Assembly: GCA_902826335.1 (NCBI GenBank)
Contig: CADEEL010000031.1
Location: forward strand, 1-33,100
Direction: 5' to 3'
DNA length: 33,100 bases
Source of the DNA: an uncultured Alphaproteobacteria bacterium
Lineage (GTDB): Bacteria; Pseudomonadota; Alphaproteobacteria; Caulobacterales; Aquidulcibacteraceae
A model generated the notes under the pieces. That model did no database searches. It saw only the letters and a program-made list of their open reading frames with translations, and was not told the DNA's origin. The first letter of the stretch is position 1; every line of letters starts with the position of its first letter. Position numbers and translations under genes: made by a program. This document shows, in pieces, positions 15,476 to 23,350 of the stretch.

Positions 15476-15841
15476 TTAAGCCACGCGCCGCAGCATCTGC
15501 CGGTTCAAGATCGGGGTATGGGCGTCGAGCAGATCCTTCTCGATGCGCTTGCGGGCGGATTCATCGGCGATGGCGCGCAGGTGAATTTCGGTTGCGCCCA
15601 ATTGCTGGGCGGCGGCCCACATTTCATGGCGCGCCAGCGCATCGGCGAAATTGCCGGCCGCGCCGATAAACAGCGTCACCGGGCCGCCGGCTTCCATGGT
15701 GGGATAATCGCCGGCCTTCACAAACATGTAGACGCCGCCGACCGGATCCCAGGCGCGCTTGGCGCGCGCGACGATGAATTCGTACCAATGTTCGCTCTGG
15801 CCCTGCCAGGCGAATGTCGATTGTTGCGCGCTCGGCCCCAT
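15476..15841 (-). CDS. Small GIY-YIG-like domain protein
   Basis: 121 aa starting at ATG 15841 with GGGAGG 7 nt upstream (a GTG two codons earlier sits too close to that site). The pattern fits a GIY-YIG fold: GVYMF (36-40) for the GIY strand, LFIG (57-60) for the YIG strand, Arg71 on the following helix, Glu101 in RIEKDLL at the usual catalytic Glu position, and a final LNRQ Asn (113). The N-terminal Tyr38 is kept but YIG has become FIG. It could be a nuclease-related or merely structural relative. This comes from motif spacing, not from recognising a named family. A 27-bp inverted repeat lies just past its stop. Confidence 0.7.
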   Translation of the reverse strand: MGPSAQQSTFAWQGQSEHWYEFIVARAKRAWDPVGGVYMFVKAGDYPTMEAGGPVTLFIGAAGNFADALARHEMWAAAQQLGATEIHLRAIADESARKRIEKDLLDAHTPILNRQMLRRVA

Positions 15842-15900
15842 ACGCACCCTCCCACGCCTTTGAGGTAACCTGAGTCGCGTGGAGAATTGGAGGCGGGAGT

Positions 15901-16713
15901 TTAGGGCGCGGGATCGAATTCCACAGCTTGGGCGTCGCTCTCCGCGAAAAACGCCGGCCAGAAGTCAGCGCGGGCGGGCGCCTGGCGGGCCGCGTCGTCC
16001 GGCCGGTCGAGCATGACGACGCGCACGGATACGCCGCCAAGATCGGGAACAGCGTTGCCGGCGGCGCGGAAGGCGGTGAAATCGGCGCGGTCGGCATAGA
16101 GGGAAAAGCCGTTCGGCGCGTGTTCAAGCAAATCGCTGACGAGAACAAGGCGGCGGCGGGGAATGTCGGCCGCGAAGTCGGGATCGGCGGCGGCGGCGCG
16201 CACGCCGGCCGCGATCGGCGAGGCCGCGCCGGCGCGCCCACCGCTGGCGCGGCGCACGGCGGCGTCCAGTTCGGCGCCGAAGGCTTCGTCCCAGCGCGCC
16301 TGGGCGCGGCGCGTATTCTGGAACCAGGGATTGGCGTCGCGCCCGTCTCCGGGATTGCACAGGGAAAAGAGCAAGCGCGGCTCTTGGGGCCGATCGGCGC
16401 GCAGGGCGGCGATGGTCAGCCGTTCATAAGGCGCGAGGCGCGCGCGCTCCTGCGCCACGGCGGCGCGCACGCGGCGGCGATGGCGCGGTTCGAGCCGATC
16501 CGTGCCGTCGATCAGGATGAAGGTGTGCGCGGCGACGGGCGCATCGGTGCGGCAGAGCGTGTCCGGGTCTGTCGGCGGCGGGCGCAGACTGACAGCCGCG
16601 CCGGCCATGGCGACAAGCGCGCTCAGCGCGCCGAGAATGAGAACGATGCCCAAGCGATCCTTGCCGCGCGCATCGCGCCGCGCTGGCCGGCGGGCGCGCG
16701 CGTAGCGGTTCAC
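15901..16713 (-). CDS. Membrane-anchored protein with a possible degenerate VWA-like domain
   Basis: 270 aa from a GTG at 16713 that overlaps the upstream stop by 4 nt (GTGA). A very basic N-terminus (about 1-20) precedes one transmembrane helix (about 21-43), putting the remaining ~225 residues in the periplasm by the positive-inside rule. FILIDGTDRL (65-74) looks like a VWA-type first strand, but the metal-site motif would be DGTDR instead of DxSxS. RRRLVLVSDLLEH (about 186-198) resembles the later VWA strand. No named family is recognised. It forms a coupled pair with the 443-aa membrane coiled-coil protein. Confidence 0.75.
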   Translation of the reverse strand: MNRYARARRPARRDARGKDRLGIVLILGALSALVAMAGAAVSLRPPPTDPDTLCRTDAPVAAHTFILIDGTDRLEPRHRRRVRAAVAQERARLAPYERLTIAALRADRPQEPRLLFSLCNPGDGRDANPWFQNTRRAQARWDEAFGAELDAAVRRASGGRAGAASPIAAGVRAAAADPDFAADIPRRRLVLVSDLLEHAPNGFSLYADRADFTAFRAAGNAVPDLGGVSVRVVMLDRPDDAARQAPARADFWPAFFAESDAQAVEFDPAP

Positions 16714-18041
16714 GCGGCGCGGCTTTCGAGGCGGGCGGCGAGCGCCTCAACCTCGCCGCCCAGCGCGGCCAAGGCGTTCGCGGCGCCTGCGCGCGCCTCG
16801 GCCAGGCGGGATTCAGCGGCGCTGAGATCGGCGCCGCAGGCGGCGAGCGCGTCTTGCGGCGGCGCGGCGGTGGGCGGGGGCTCGGCGAAATAAGCGGGCG
16901 CCGGCCCCGCGCGCGCGGCCAGGTTTTCCTGACGATAAAGATGGATGAGGCGCGCGGCCTCTTCCTCGGCGCGGCGCTGGCGCGCTTCAAGAAGGCCCAG
17001 TTCAGCGCCCGCCTCGTCATAGGCGCGGCGCATGGCGGCGGCGGCGTCTTCCAGCGCGGCGAGGCGCGCCTCGATCTCGGCGCGCGCGGCCTCGATCACT
17101 TCGTCCAGGGCTTCGCGGAACTCGGTGCGCACCTCGCTCAAAGCCTCCTCGGCGCGGCGCTGGGCGCGGTGCATCTTGCCATAATCCGGGTACGGATCGT
17201 CAAAGCCGGAATAGCCCTTGAGCGCGGCGAACACCCAGACACCGGCGCCGAGCATGAGCAGGACCACGGCTTGCGGTTCGGTGAAGCCGAAGAGATCGAG
17301 GCGCGGGGCGAACGGGTCAATGCGCGCGGGCGCGGCGCTGGCGGCCGCGAGACTTTCGCGCCAGCGGGCGGCGAAGATGTTGAGCAGCGCGGCGAGCGCG
17401 ATGAGCGCGATGAACACGCTTGCGCCAAGCAGACGCGGCGTGATGCGCGCGGGCTGCATGTAGCGCAAGCCCAGGAAGCCGGCGAGGAAGCCCAAGGTCA
17501 CGTTCGCGGCCGAGAGCCCGATGGCGACCGCCGCGCCGCCGAGCAGGCCTTGTTCGGCTTCCTGGGCGAACAAGGTGGCGCTGAACAGCGATTCAAACAG
17601 CGCGGCGCACAGAAGAAGCCCGGCCTGGAGCAGCGTCGAGTCCGGATAGACGGCGACGCGGCGGATATTGTTGGCGCGGCGAAAGCCTTCGAAGTCGGTC
17701 TTGGCGCGCGTGGCTTCTTCGCGCGCGGCGGCGCAATCGGGCCCGGCGCGGCCCTCGATCTGGCCAAGCGCGAGGCGTGCGGCGGCGAGTGGACCGGCGA
17801 GATCCGGCGCGGCGGGCTTTAAGCGGCGCAGCGTGCGTTCGGCCTCGGCGCGCAGGCCCGCGCGCGCATCATCGAGGCGGGCGCGCTCACGGGCCAGGGC
17901 GGCGGCGATTTCGGTTTCGGCGGCGCTGGGGCCGGCTTCTCCCGTCGGCACGCCGGCCGCGCCATCCGCGCGCGCGCGGGCCCGCACATCCAGCGTGCGC
18001 GCCCAGGTTTCCGGCGCGGATCGCGCTTGCGCGCCCAGCAT
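16710..18041 (-). CDS. Four-helix membrane protein flanked by coiled coils, unknown function
   Basis: 443 aa from ATG 18041, preceded by GGGGAG. Layout: Ala/Arg/Glu-rich helical region (about 40-125), four transmembrane helices (about 135-158, 165-192, 203-224, 256-276), then long Glu/Arg/Ala-rich coiled-coil segments (about 290-370 and 395-440) separated by a Pro-rich linker (AYFAEPPPTAAPPQ). Both ends are predicted cytoplasmic. I recognise no family; the plan recalls scaffold or motor-stator-like membrane proteins only in outline. Its stop overlaps the start of the VWA-like gene, so the two products likely act together. Confidence 0.8.
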   Translation of the reverse strand: MLGAQARSAPETWARTLDVRARARADGAAGVPTGEAGPSAAETEIAAALARERARLDDARAGLRAEAERTLRRLKPAAPDLAGPLAAARLALGQIEGRAGPDCAAAREEATRAKTDFEGFRRANNIRRVAVYPDSTLLQAGLLLCAALFESLFSATLFAQEAEQGLLGGAAVAIGLSAANVTLGFLAGFLGLRYMQPARITPRLLGASVFIALIALAALLNIFAARWRESLAAASAAPARIDPFAPRLDLFGFTEPQAVVLLMLGAGVWVFAALKGYSGFDDPYPDYGKMHRAQRRAEEALSEVRTEFREALDEVIEAARAEIEARLAALEDAAAAMRRAYDEAGAELGLLEARQRRAEEEAARLIHLYRQENLAARAGPAPAYFAEPPPTAAPPQDALAACGADLSAAESRLAEARAGAANALAALGGEVEALAARLESRAA

Positions 18042-18116
18042 GGGCTTCTCCCCGTTGCGTCAATCAGACCCTGAGATGAGATTCGCGCCAAGCCCGCGCG
18101 CGCGTTATCTGGCGCC

Positions 18117-18869
18117 ATGGACGATCGGCTTGAGACCCTAGCCCTGGCGGAACGCGTGGCCGCCGAGGCGGGCGCGGCGCTCGCCGCGCGGCGCGCGTCC
18201 TGGGCGCGCGTCGAGGGCGAAGAGGGGCGGGAAGTCAAAATCGCCGGCGATCGCGCGGCGGAAGCGCTGATCATCGCGGCGCTGTCGGCGCATTCGCCGT
18301 GGCCGATCCTATCGGAGGAGCGCGGCTGGGCCGGCGCGGCGAATCTTGAGCGGTTCTGGGCGGTCGATCCGCTCGATGGCAGCGTCAATTATGCGCAAGG
18401 CTATCCTCATTGCGCGGTGTCGATCGCGCTGGTGGAGGCGGGCGCGCCGGTGCTGGGCGTTGTGGATTGTTTTCCGCTCGGGGAGAGATTTACAGGCGCG
18501 GTCGGCGTGGGCGCGTGGCTCAATGGCGCGCCGATGCGCGTTTCGTCCGTGGCCGATCCGGCGCGCGGCGTGCTGAACACCGGCATTCCCGCGCGCATGG
18601 CGACGGATGCGCCCGCGCAAGCGCGGCTGATGGCGCGGCTGATGGCGTGGCGCAAAGTGCGCATGCTGGGTTCGGCGGCGGCGGCGCTGGCCTATGTCGC
18701 GGCCGGCCGCGCGGACGCCTATTGCGAAAACAGCTCGATGATCTGGGATGTAGCCGCCGGGTGTGCGCTGGTTTCCGCCGCGGGCGGACAAATTCGTTTG
18801 AGCGGCGCGGACTTAACTCAACCGCTCGATGTGTCGGCCACGAACGGCATTGTTCCGTTTCCGAATTAA
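18117..18869 (+). CDS. Inositol monophosphatase-family phosphatase
   Basis: 250 aa, Mg2+-dependent FIG-superfamily phosphatase (SuhB/CysQ/HisN group). The metal site is seen as SEE (66-68), DPLDGS (84-89) and WDVAAG (210-215), all intact. The family covers inositol-1-phosphate, 3'-phosphoadenosine-5'-phosphate and histidinol-phosphate hydrolysis, and sequence alone does not settle which. The next gene downstream is a nucleotide-sugar enzyme, so a role in sugar-phosphate or envelope metabolism is possible. It diverges from the 443-aa membrane protein gene, 75 nt away. Confidence 0.9.
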   Translation: MDDRLETLALAERVAAEAGAALAARRASWARVEGEEGREVKIAGDRAAEALIIAALSAHSPWPILSEERGWAGAANLERFWAVDPLDGSVNYAQGYPHCAVSIALVEAGAPVLGVVDCFPLGERFTGAVGVGAWLNGAPMRVSSVADPARGVLNTGIPARMATDAPAQARLMARLMAWRKVRMLGSAAAALAYVAAGRADAYCENSSMIWDVAAGCALVSAAGGQIRLSGADLTQPLDVSATNGIVPFPN

Positions 18870-18984
18870 TCCACAGAATTATCCGACATGCGCGCACCGG
18901 GACCGTCTTGGTCGCCGCGTTTGAGGCACGATAAGGACACGATGTGATTCGCGGCGCGTAGCTGCGTGCGTTGGGGGAACGTGC

Positions 18985-20430
18985 ATGACATCGCTCTGGA
19001 GCGAGCGCGGAGAGACGGCGTCGCCGCCGCGCGCGCTCGTGCTTGGGCGTGTTAACGATGTTCGCGCGGCCTGCCGCGCACTCGGCGGCGTGCGCATCAT
19101 CGGCGTGATCACGCAGGACGAGGTTCAAACGCGCCGCATCGCGGGCGCGCCGGTGATCGGCTCGGCCGGAGATTTCCTGAGCGGCGTTACGCGCGGGCCG
19201 CACGCGCACTTGCTAATTCTAGCCACGGCGCCGGACTCGCGCGCGGCGGCGCGCCTGGCGCTGCGCGCGGCGAGCGAGCGGGGGCTTTCCGTCTCTTGTG
19301 TGCGGCGGACCGACACAGAAGCACTGAGCTTGCGCCCGCTGGCGCTGGACGATCTGATCGGAACGCGCGTCAGCTCCATCGACTGGGACCGCGCGCGCGC
19401 GCTGATCGCCGGCAGGCGCGTGCTGGTGACAGGCGGGGCCGGGTCGATCGGGGGGGCGCTGTCACGCAAGCTGGCGCGGCTGGCGCCGGCGCAGCTCAGC
19501 GTGTTCGATAATTCCGAGTACAATCTCTATTCCTTGGAACAAGACTTGGCCGCCAGCGCGCTCAGCCCGGCGCCATGCTTGCGCTTCGGCGATATCCGCG
19601 ACGGGGCGGCCGTGCGCCGCTTCATTGCGCGCGAACGGCCTGACATCGTCTTCCACGCGGCGGCGATGAAGCATGTGCCGCTGGTTGAAGCCAATCCGTG
19701 CGAGGGCGCGCTCACCAATCTGCTCGGCACGCGCAATGTGATCGAGGCATGCGACGCGGCGGGCGCGCATCTCGTGTTCGTGTCGACGGACAAAGCGGCC
19801 AATCCCGCCAGCGTGATGGGCGCGACCAAGCGGCTGATGGAGCTCTATTGCCATGCGCTCGATCGCGACGAAGGGGGCCCACGCCGTCTGGTGGCGCGGC
19901 TGGGCAATGTGCTCGGCTCGGCGGGATCGGTGACGCCGCTCTTTACACGCCAGATCGCCGAAGGCGGGCCGCTCACCGTCACGCACGCGGATGTGGCGCG
20001 CTATTTCATCACCATTCAGCAGGCGGCGTTGTTCTTGCTGCAAGCGGCGGCGGTCGGCGTCGGGACGCCGGACGTGCGCGGCTGCACGCACATTCTGGAC
20101 ATGGGCGAACCCATTCGCGTGCAGGACATCGCGCGCGACATGATCCGCCTCGCCGGGCGCGCGCCCGACCGGGACATCGCGATCCGCTTCATCGGGCTCC
20201 GGCCCGGCGAGAAGCTGACGGAGGATATGATCGGCGTCGAAGAGGCGGAGACGGAGACAATCTCGCCCGGCGTGCGCGCCGCGCATTCCGCGCCGATCGC
20301 GCGCGCCGAGCTGGAAGAGCGGATCGATCGCATTCTCGCGGCCGCGCGCATGGGCGCCGATGAAGCCGTGCGGCGGCTTGTGCTCGATGCGGTGGCGGCG
20401 CCGATCGAGGCGCGGCGCGCGGTGGGTTAG
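18985..20430 (+). CDS. CapD/WbpM-type nucleotide-sugar dehydratase/epimerase, membrane domain absent
   Basis: 481 aa. An N-terminal Rossmann-like domain (about 15-110) is followed by the SDR catalytic domain: VTGGAGSIGG (148-157) for NAD(P), FHAAAMKHVPLVE, and STDKAANPASVMGATKRL, where Met278-x3-Lys282 stands where most SDRs have Tyr-x3-Lys; this Met variant is usual in WbpM-type UDP-GlcNAc 4,6-dehydratases. GLRPGEKLTEDM is a family mark. Typical members have about 600-650 residues with four N-terminal membrane helices; this one has none and should be soluble. GGGGAA precedes ATG 18985. The stop overlaps that of the convergent DUF3108 gene. Role: surface polysaccharide sugar synthesis. Confidence 0.88.
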   Translation: MTSLWSERGETASPPRALVLGRVNDVRAACRALGGVRIIGVITQDEVQTRRIAGAPVIGSAGDFLSGVTRGPHAHLLILATAPDSRAAARLALRAASERGLSVSCVRRTDTEALSLRPLALDDLIGTRVSSIDWDRARALIAGRRVLVTGGAGSIGGALSRKLARLAPAQLSVFDNSEYNLYSLEQDLAASALSPAPCLRFGDIRDGAAVRRFIARERPDIVFHAAAMKHVPLVEANPCEGALTNLLGTRNVIEACDAAGAHLVFVSTDKAANPASVMGATKRLMELYCHALDRDEGGPRRLVARLGNVLGSAGSVTPLFTRQIAEGGPLTVTHADVARYFITIQQAALFLLQAAAVGVGTPDVRGCTHILDMGEPIRVQDIARDMIRLAGRAPDRDIAIRFIGLRPGEKLTEDMIGVEEAETETISPGVRAAHSAPIARAELEERIDRILAAARMGADEAVRRLVLDAVAAPIEARRAVG

Positions 20431-21212
20431 GCCCCATCCTCCAGACGCACATCGGGGCGCGTCATGCGTATGAGCTGCAGCCCCGCGCGGCCGATGGGCA
20501 GCGGCGCGGAGGCGCGCACGGGCGGGGCGAAATTGGATCCCTCGATCAGCGCGAACCAGATTTCGCCTTCGGGAATGCGCACGCGGCGGCCATTGTCGTT
20601 CGGCTCGAAGCCGGCGACCGGCACGTAGCGCAAGCGGCAGCGCAGGGCCGGGCCGTCATAGCCCAAATCATCGACGCGCCGCACCTCGCCGCCACGCACT
20701 TCGAGGCGATAATGAAAGCGGCCGTCGAAGGTGAGGTAATCGCCGGCGCAGGCGCGCGTGCGCGCGACATCGACGCCCATGGCGACCAGCGAGGAGAGCG
20801 GATCGCGTGAAGCGAGGCGCTGGGCTTCGTTGGCCGGCGGTTCGCCCCAGACCACATAGTTCGGTGTGATGGTGGCTTCGATGCCGGCGTCGAGGCGGCG
20901 CATCAGCACCGCGCGGTGCTTGCGGCTGTAGTGATGGTCGAGCTCATATCGGCGCCAGGCGACGCCTTCGGGACCGATGAGGCCCTCCGCCTGCGCTGTC
21001 AGGCGCGTGCGCTCAAACAGCGCGAGAAGCCCGGCCGAGCGCATGCGCGCAAGGATGGTGTAGGCGTCGTCGCGGACGTCAATGTCGAGATGCGTTTCGC
21101 CGAGCGGCAGGACGCCGAAGGCGGCGCCGCGAAACTCAAGCGAGAAGCGTTCAGCGTGCGCGGTGGGCGCAATGAGCGCGAGGGCGCACAGGATGGCGGC
21201 GAGCAGGCGCAT
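20427..21212 (-). CDS. DUF3108 periplasmic protein
   Basis: 261 aa with a clear signal peptide (cut after AHA, residue 20). The mature part is mainly beta-strand and fits DUF3108: FSLEFRGAAFGVLPLGETHLDIDVRD at the start, FERTRLTAQAEGL, YDGPALRCRLRYVPVAGF, and a C-terminal strand series. DUF3108 proteins are periplasmic or outer-membrane-associated and functionally uncharacterised, sometimes linked to envelope integrity. It converges on the CapD-type gene and overlaps its stop by 3 nt. The 258 bases upstream carry a palindromic repeat and no gene. Confidence 0.85.
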   Translation of the reverse strand: MRLLAAILCALALIAPTAHAERFSLEFRGAAFGVLPLGETHLDIDVRDDAYTILARMRSAGLLALFERTRLTAQAEGLIGPEGVAWRRYELDHHYSRKHRAVLMRRLDAGIEATITPNYVVWGEPPANEAQRLASRDPLSSLVAMGVDVARTRACAGDYLTFDGRFHYRLEVRGGEVRRVDDLGYDGPALRCRLRYVPVAGFEPNDNGRRVRIPEGEIWFALIEGSNFAPPVRASAPLPIGRAGLQLIRMTRPDVRLEDGA

Positions 21213-21330
21213 GGCGCGCGAGCATAACGCCGCGCGCGCCGAGTCGCGACGGGCGCGCGCTGTCTTTGACGCCGCTTGCGATGGACGATTGCGCCGACGC
21301 GTAGCTTAAACGAGGCGGTTGCGTGGCCTC

Positions 21331-21410
21331 CGCGCTTCGACAAGCTCAGCGCGACGTCGTGCAATATTGGCGCTTAAACCACCACGTCGCGCTGAGCTTG
21401 TCGAAGCGCG
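21331..21410. repeat. CTTCGACAAGCTCAG inverted repeat, copy 2
   Basis: Arms 21331-21357 and 21384-21410 are perfect 27-bp reverse complements and identical to the arms at 15369-15453, while the 26-nt centre is unrelated to the centre of copy 1. It lies between the 5' end of the DUF3108 gene and the 3' end of the MBL-fold gene. Confidence 0.88.
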
Positions 21411-21470
21411 ACATCGAGCGCCACGCCGCGCCTGTCCAAGCGTGGTGCAGCCTCCGAAAAGCCTCTCAGC

Positions 21471-22451
21471 TTAGAGCGGACGGACGTTCACTTCCGAATT
21501 TTCGAGCGGCAATTCGAGCAGCATGCCGATGCGGCCGGCGACGACTTCGTCAAGGCCGGTGGCGCGCGCTTCGCGCACTTGCAGCGCGCGGGCGACGGAA
21601 TCATCGCCGCCCGTCAGCACCAAAGTGGCGTTGTGATCGCGTGCGGCGGCGGCGACTTCGGCCACGGTGGTCGCGCCCGGCTGGTGCAGGTGCGTCAGGG
21701 CCGAGGTTTGCGCGCTGTGCAGCACGACGTCGGCGTCGGTCGTGGCGTCGGCCCATTCGGCGCGGCCATCGCCGGCGACAACCAGCGAGCGGCCGCGATA
21801 ATCGAAGCGGTAGCCGACGCGGCCGCGATAGGCGTCTTCGGCGGTGGTGAAGGCGGAGACGACAAGCCCATCGCCTTCGAACACGATGACCGCCTGGCCT
21901 GGCTCAGGCGCTGGGCCCCAGGCCTGCAGGCCGCGGTTCGCACCGTCAAACCCGCCCGAGGCGTTGAACCCGTCGGTGACGCGTTGCGCATCGGCCGGGC
22001 CATAGACGGGCAGAACGCGATTTTGCCGCGCGTCCTGGGCGGCGACATACAATTCATCGAGATCGGCGGTTTGGGTGAGTTCAGCGTCCGTCAGCAGCAC
22101 GGCTTCAAGCCGGCCAAGCGGCACGCTGCGCGAATCGAGCGCGGCGGCGGCGCCGGAGCCGGCGTCGACAATGAACAGACGGCCGGCGGCGGCGACGGCG
22201 AGGCACGGGCGCGGCGCGCGGCCATCGGGCGAAACGCCGCTGGTGCCGCACACGAGCGCGCGCAGGGCGGTGGGCGCGAACAAATCCTGATCGGCGGCGG
22301 CGACGCGCTGCTCTGTATAGGCTTCATAGGCGCGCGCCAGCGCGTCCTGCCCCTCGGGCGTTTGCGAGCCAACGGCCCAACCCGTCCAGATAAGACCGGA
22401 CAAGGTGACGAACACTATCGACGATGTGCCGATCGGACCTGACAAATTCAT
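21471..22451 (-). CDS. Metallo-beta-lactamase-fold protein with lost metal motif, membrane-anchored
   Basis: 326 aa. One N-terminal transmembrane helix (about 11-29) precedes a domain that follows RNase Z/arylsulfatase-type MBL order: VCGTSGVSPDGRAPRPCLAV, then FIVDAGSG, then a strand and helix where the HxHxDH motif should be. Here that site reads LTDAELTQTADLDEL (120-134): the expected His, His, Asp, His are Asp122, Glu124, Thr126 and Gln127. The later strand VVAGDG keeps the Asp and VLHSAQ keeps a His. It is probably a non-catalytic relative. The frame is intact, with G/C-biased codons, so it is not an obvious pseudogene. Confidence 0.82.
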   Translation of the reverse strand: MNLSGPIGTSSIVFVTLSGLIWTGWAVGSQTPEGQDALARAYEAYTEQRVAAADQDLFAPTALRALVCGTSGVSPDGRAPRPCLAVAAAGRLFIVDAGSGAAAALDSRSVPLGRLEAVLLTDAELTQTADLDELYVAAQDARQNRVLPVYGPADAQRVTDGFNASGGFDGANRGLQAWGPAPEPGQAVIVFEGDGLVVSAFTTAEDAYRGRVGYRFDYRGRSLVVAGDGRAEWADATTDADVVLHSAQTSALTHLHQPGATTVAEVAAAARDHNATLVLTGGDDSVARALQVREARATGLDEVVAGRIGMLLELPLENSEVNVRPL

Positions 22452-22576
22452 GAGCTGACCCCGCTCTGGTTCGTGTCGCGCTCACGAAGACGCGACTCGT
22501 TGACCTGACCCCATCCCGCCTTGATTAAGCCACGGACGACCATCTCGCCACTTCGGTTTCCAGAGAATTAACAGAT

Positions 22577-23350
22577 ATGTCTCAACCGTTTCCAAAATGG
22601 CGCGCCCAGGCCTTGCCGGACCTCGCCGAGGCGCGCGCGCGGCGCGCGGGCGCACGCGCGCTGCCGATCGCGCACGAGGGGGCCGAACATGGCGAAGCGC
22701 TTGTTTCCTTGAGCGATTTCGGCATCGCCGGGCGCAATCATTACGCCCATGCGCGCAACCCCCCTTATTTCGCGCCGGCGCCGGGGGCGGTGGACGGCCT
22801 TTATCTGCGCGCGGGCGTGGCGGCGCGGCTGGCGCGGGTGAATGCGGCGCTGGGCGCGGAGGGGCTGGCGCTGCATGTGTGGGATGGCTGGCGCCCGCGC
22901 GCGGTGCAGGCCTATTTCCATGACGAGTGGACGCCGCGCGCGCTCATGGCGCGGCGCCCGGAGCTCACCGGTGCGGCGCTGGCGGCGGAGGTGGCGCGCT
23001 ATTGGGCCGCGCCGAGCGCCAGCGCCGAGCGGCCCGCGCCGCACGCCACGGGCGGGGCTGTCGATCTTACGCTCACCTGGGCGGGCGGCGAGCCGCTGTT
23101 CATGGGCTCGATCTTCGATGATGCGACGGCGCTGGCGCACACCGACTTGTTCGAGGGGCCGCGCGGGGACGAATCTTTCTCCGCCGAGGAGGCGCGGGCG
23201 AACCGGCGCATTCTCTATTGGGCGATGGCGCGCGCCGGCTTCGTCAATCATCCCGAGGAGTGGTGGCATTATTCCTGGGGCGATCAGGCCTGGGCCGCGC
23301 ACATCGGCGCGGATGCGGCGCTCTATGGCCTGGCGGCGGCGCCGGCATGA
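22577..23350 (+). CDS. D-alanyl-D-alanine dipeptidase (VanX/DdpX family, M15D)
   Basis: 257 aa zinc dipeptidase cleaving D-Ala-D-Ala. Metal and catalytic residues are in place: PHATGGAVDLTL gives His156 and Asp163, EEWWHYSWGDQ gives the catalytic Glu (227/228) and zinc ligand His231, and GWRP supplies the family Arg (106). No signal peptide is seen, so it should act in the cytoplasm. The stop overlaps the glutamate racemase ATG (ATGA), linking D-Ala-D-Ala turnover to D-Glu supply. No vanH/vanA ligase genes are nearby, so recycling is more likely than vancomycin resistance. Confidence 0.93.
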   Translation: MSQPFPKWRAQALPDLAEARARRAGARALPIAHEGAEHGEALVSLSDFGIAGRNHYAHARNPPYFAPAPGAVDGLYLRAGVAARLARVNAALGAEGLALHVWDGWRPRAVQAYFHDEWTPRALMARRPELTGAALAAEVARYWAAPSASAERPAPHATGGAVDLTLTWAGGEPLFMGSIFDDATALAHTDLFEGPRGDESFSAEEARANRRILYWAMARAGFVNHPEEWWHYSWGDQAWAAHIGADAALYGLAAAPA

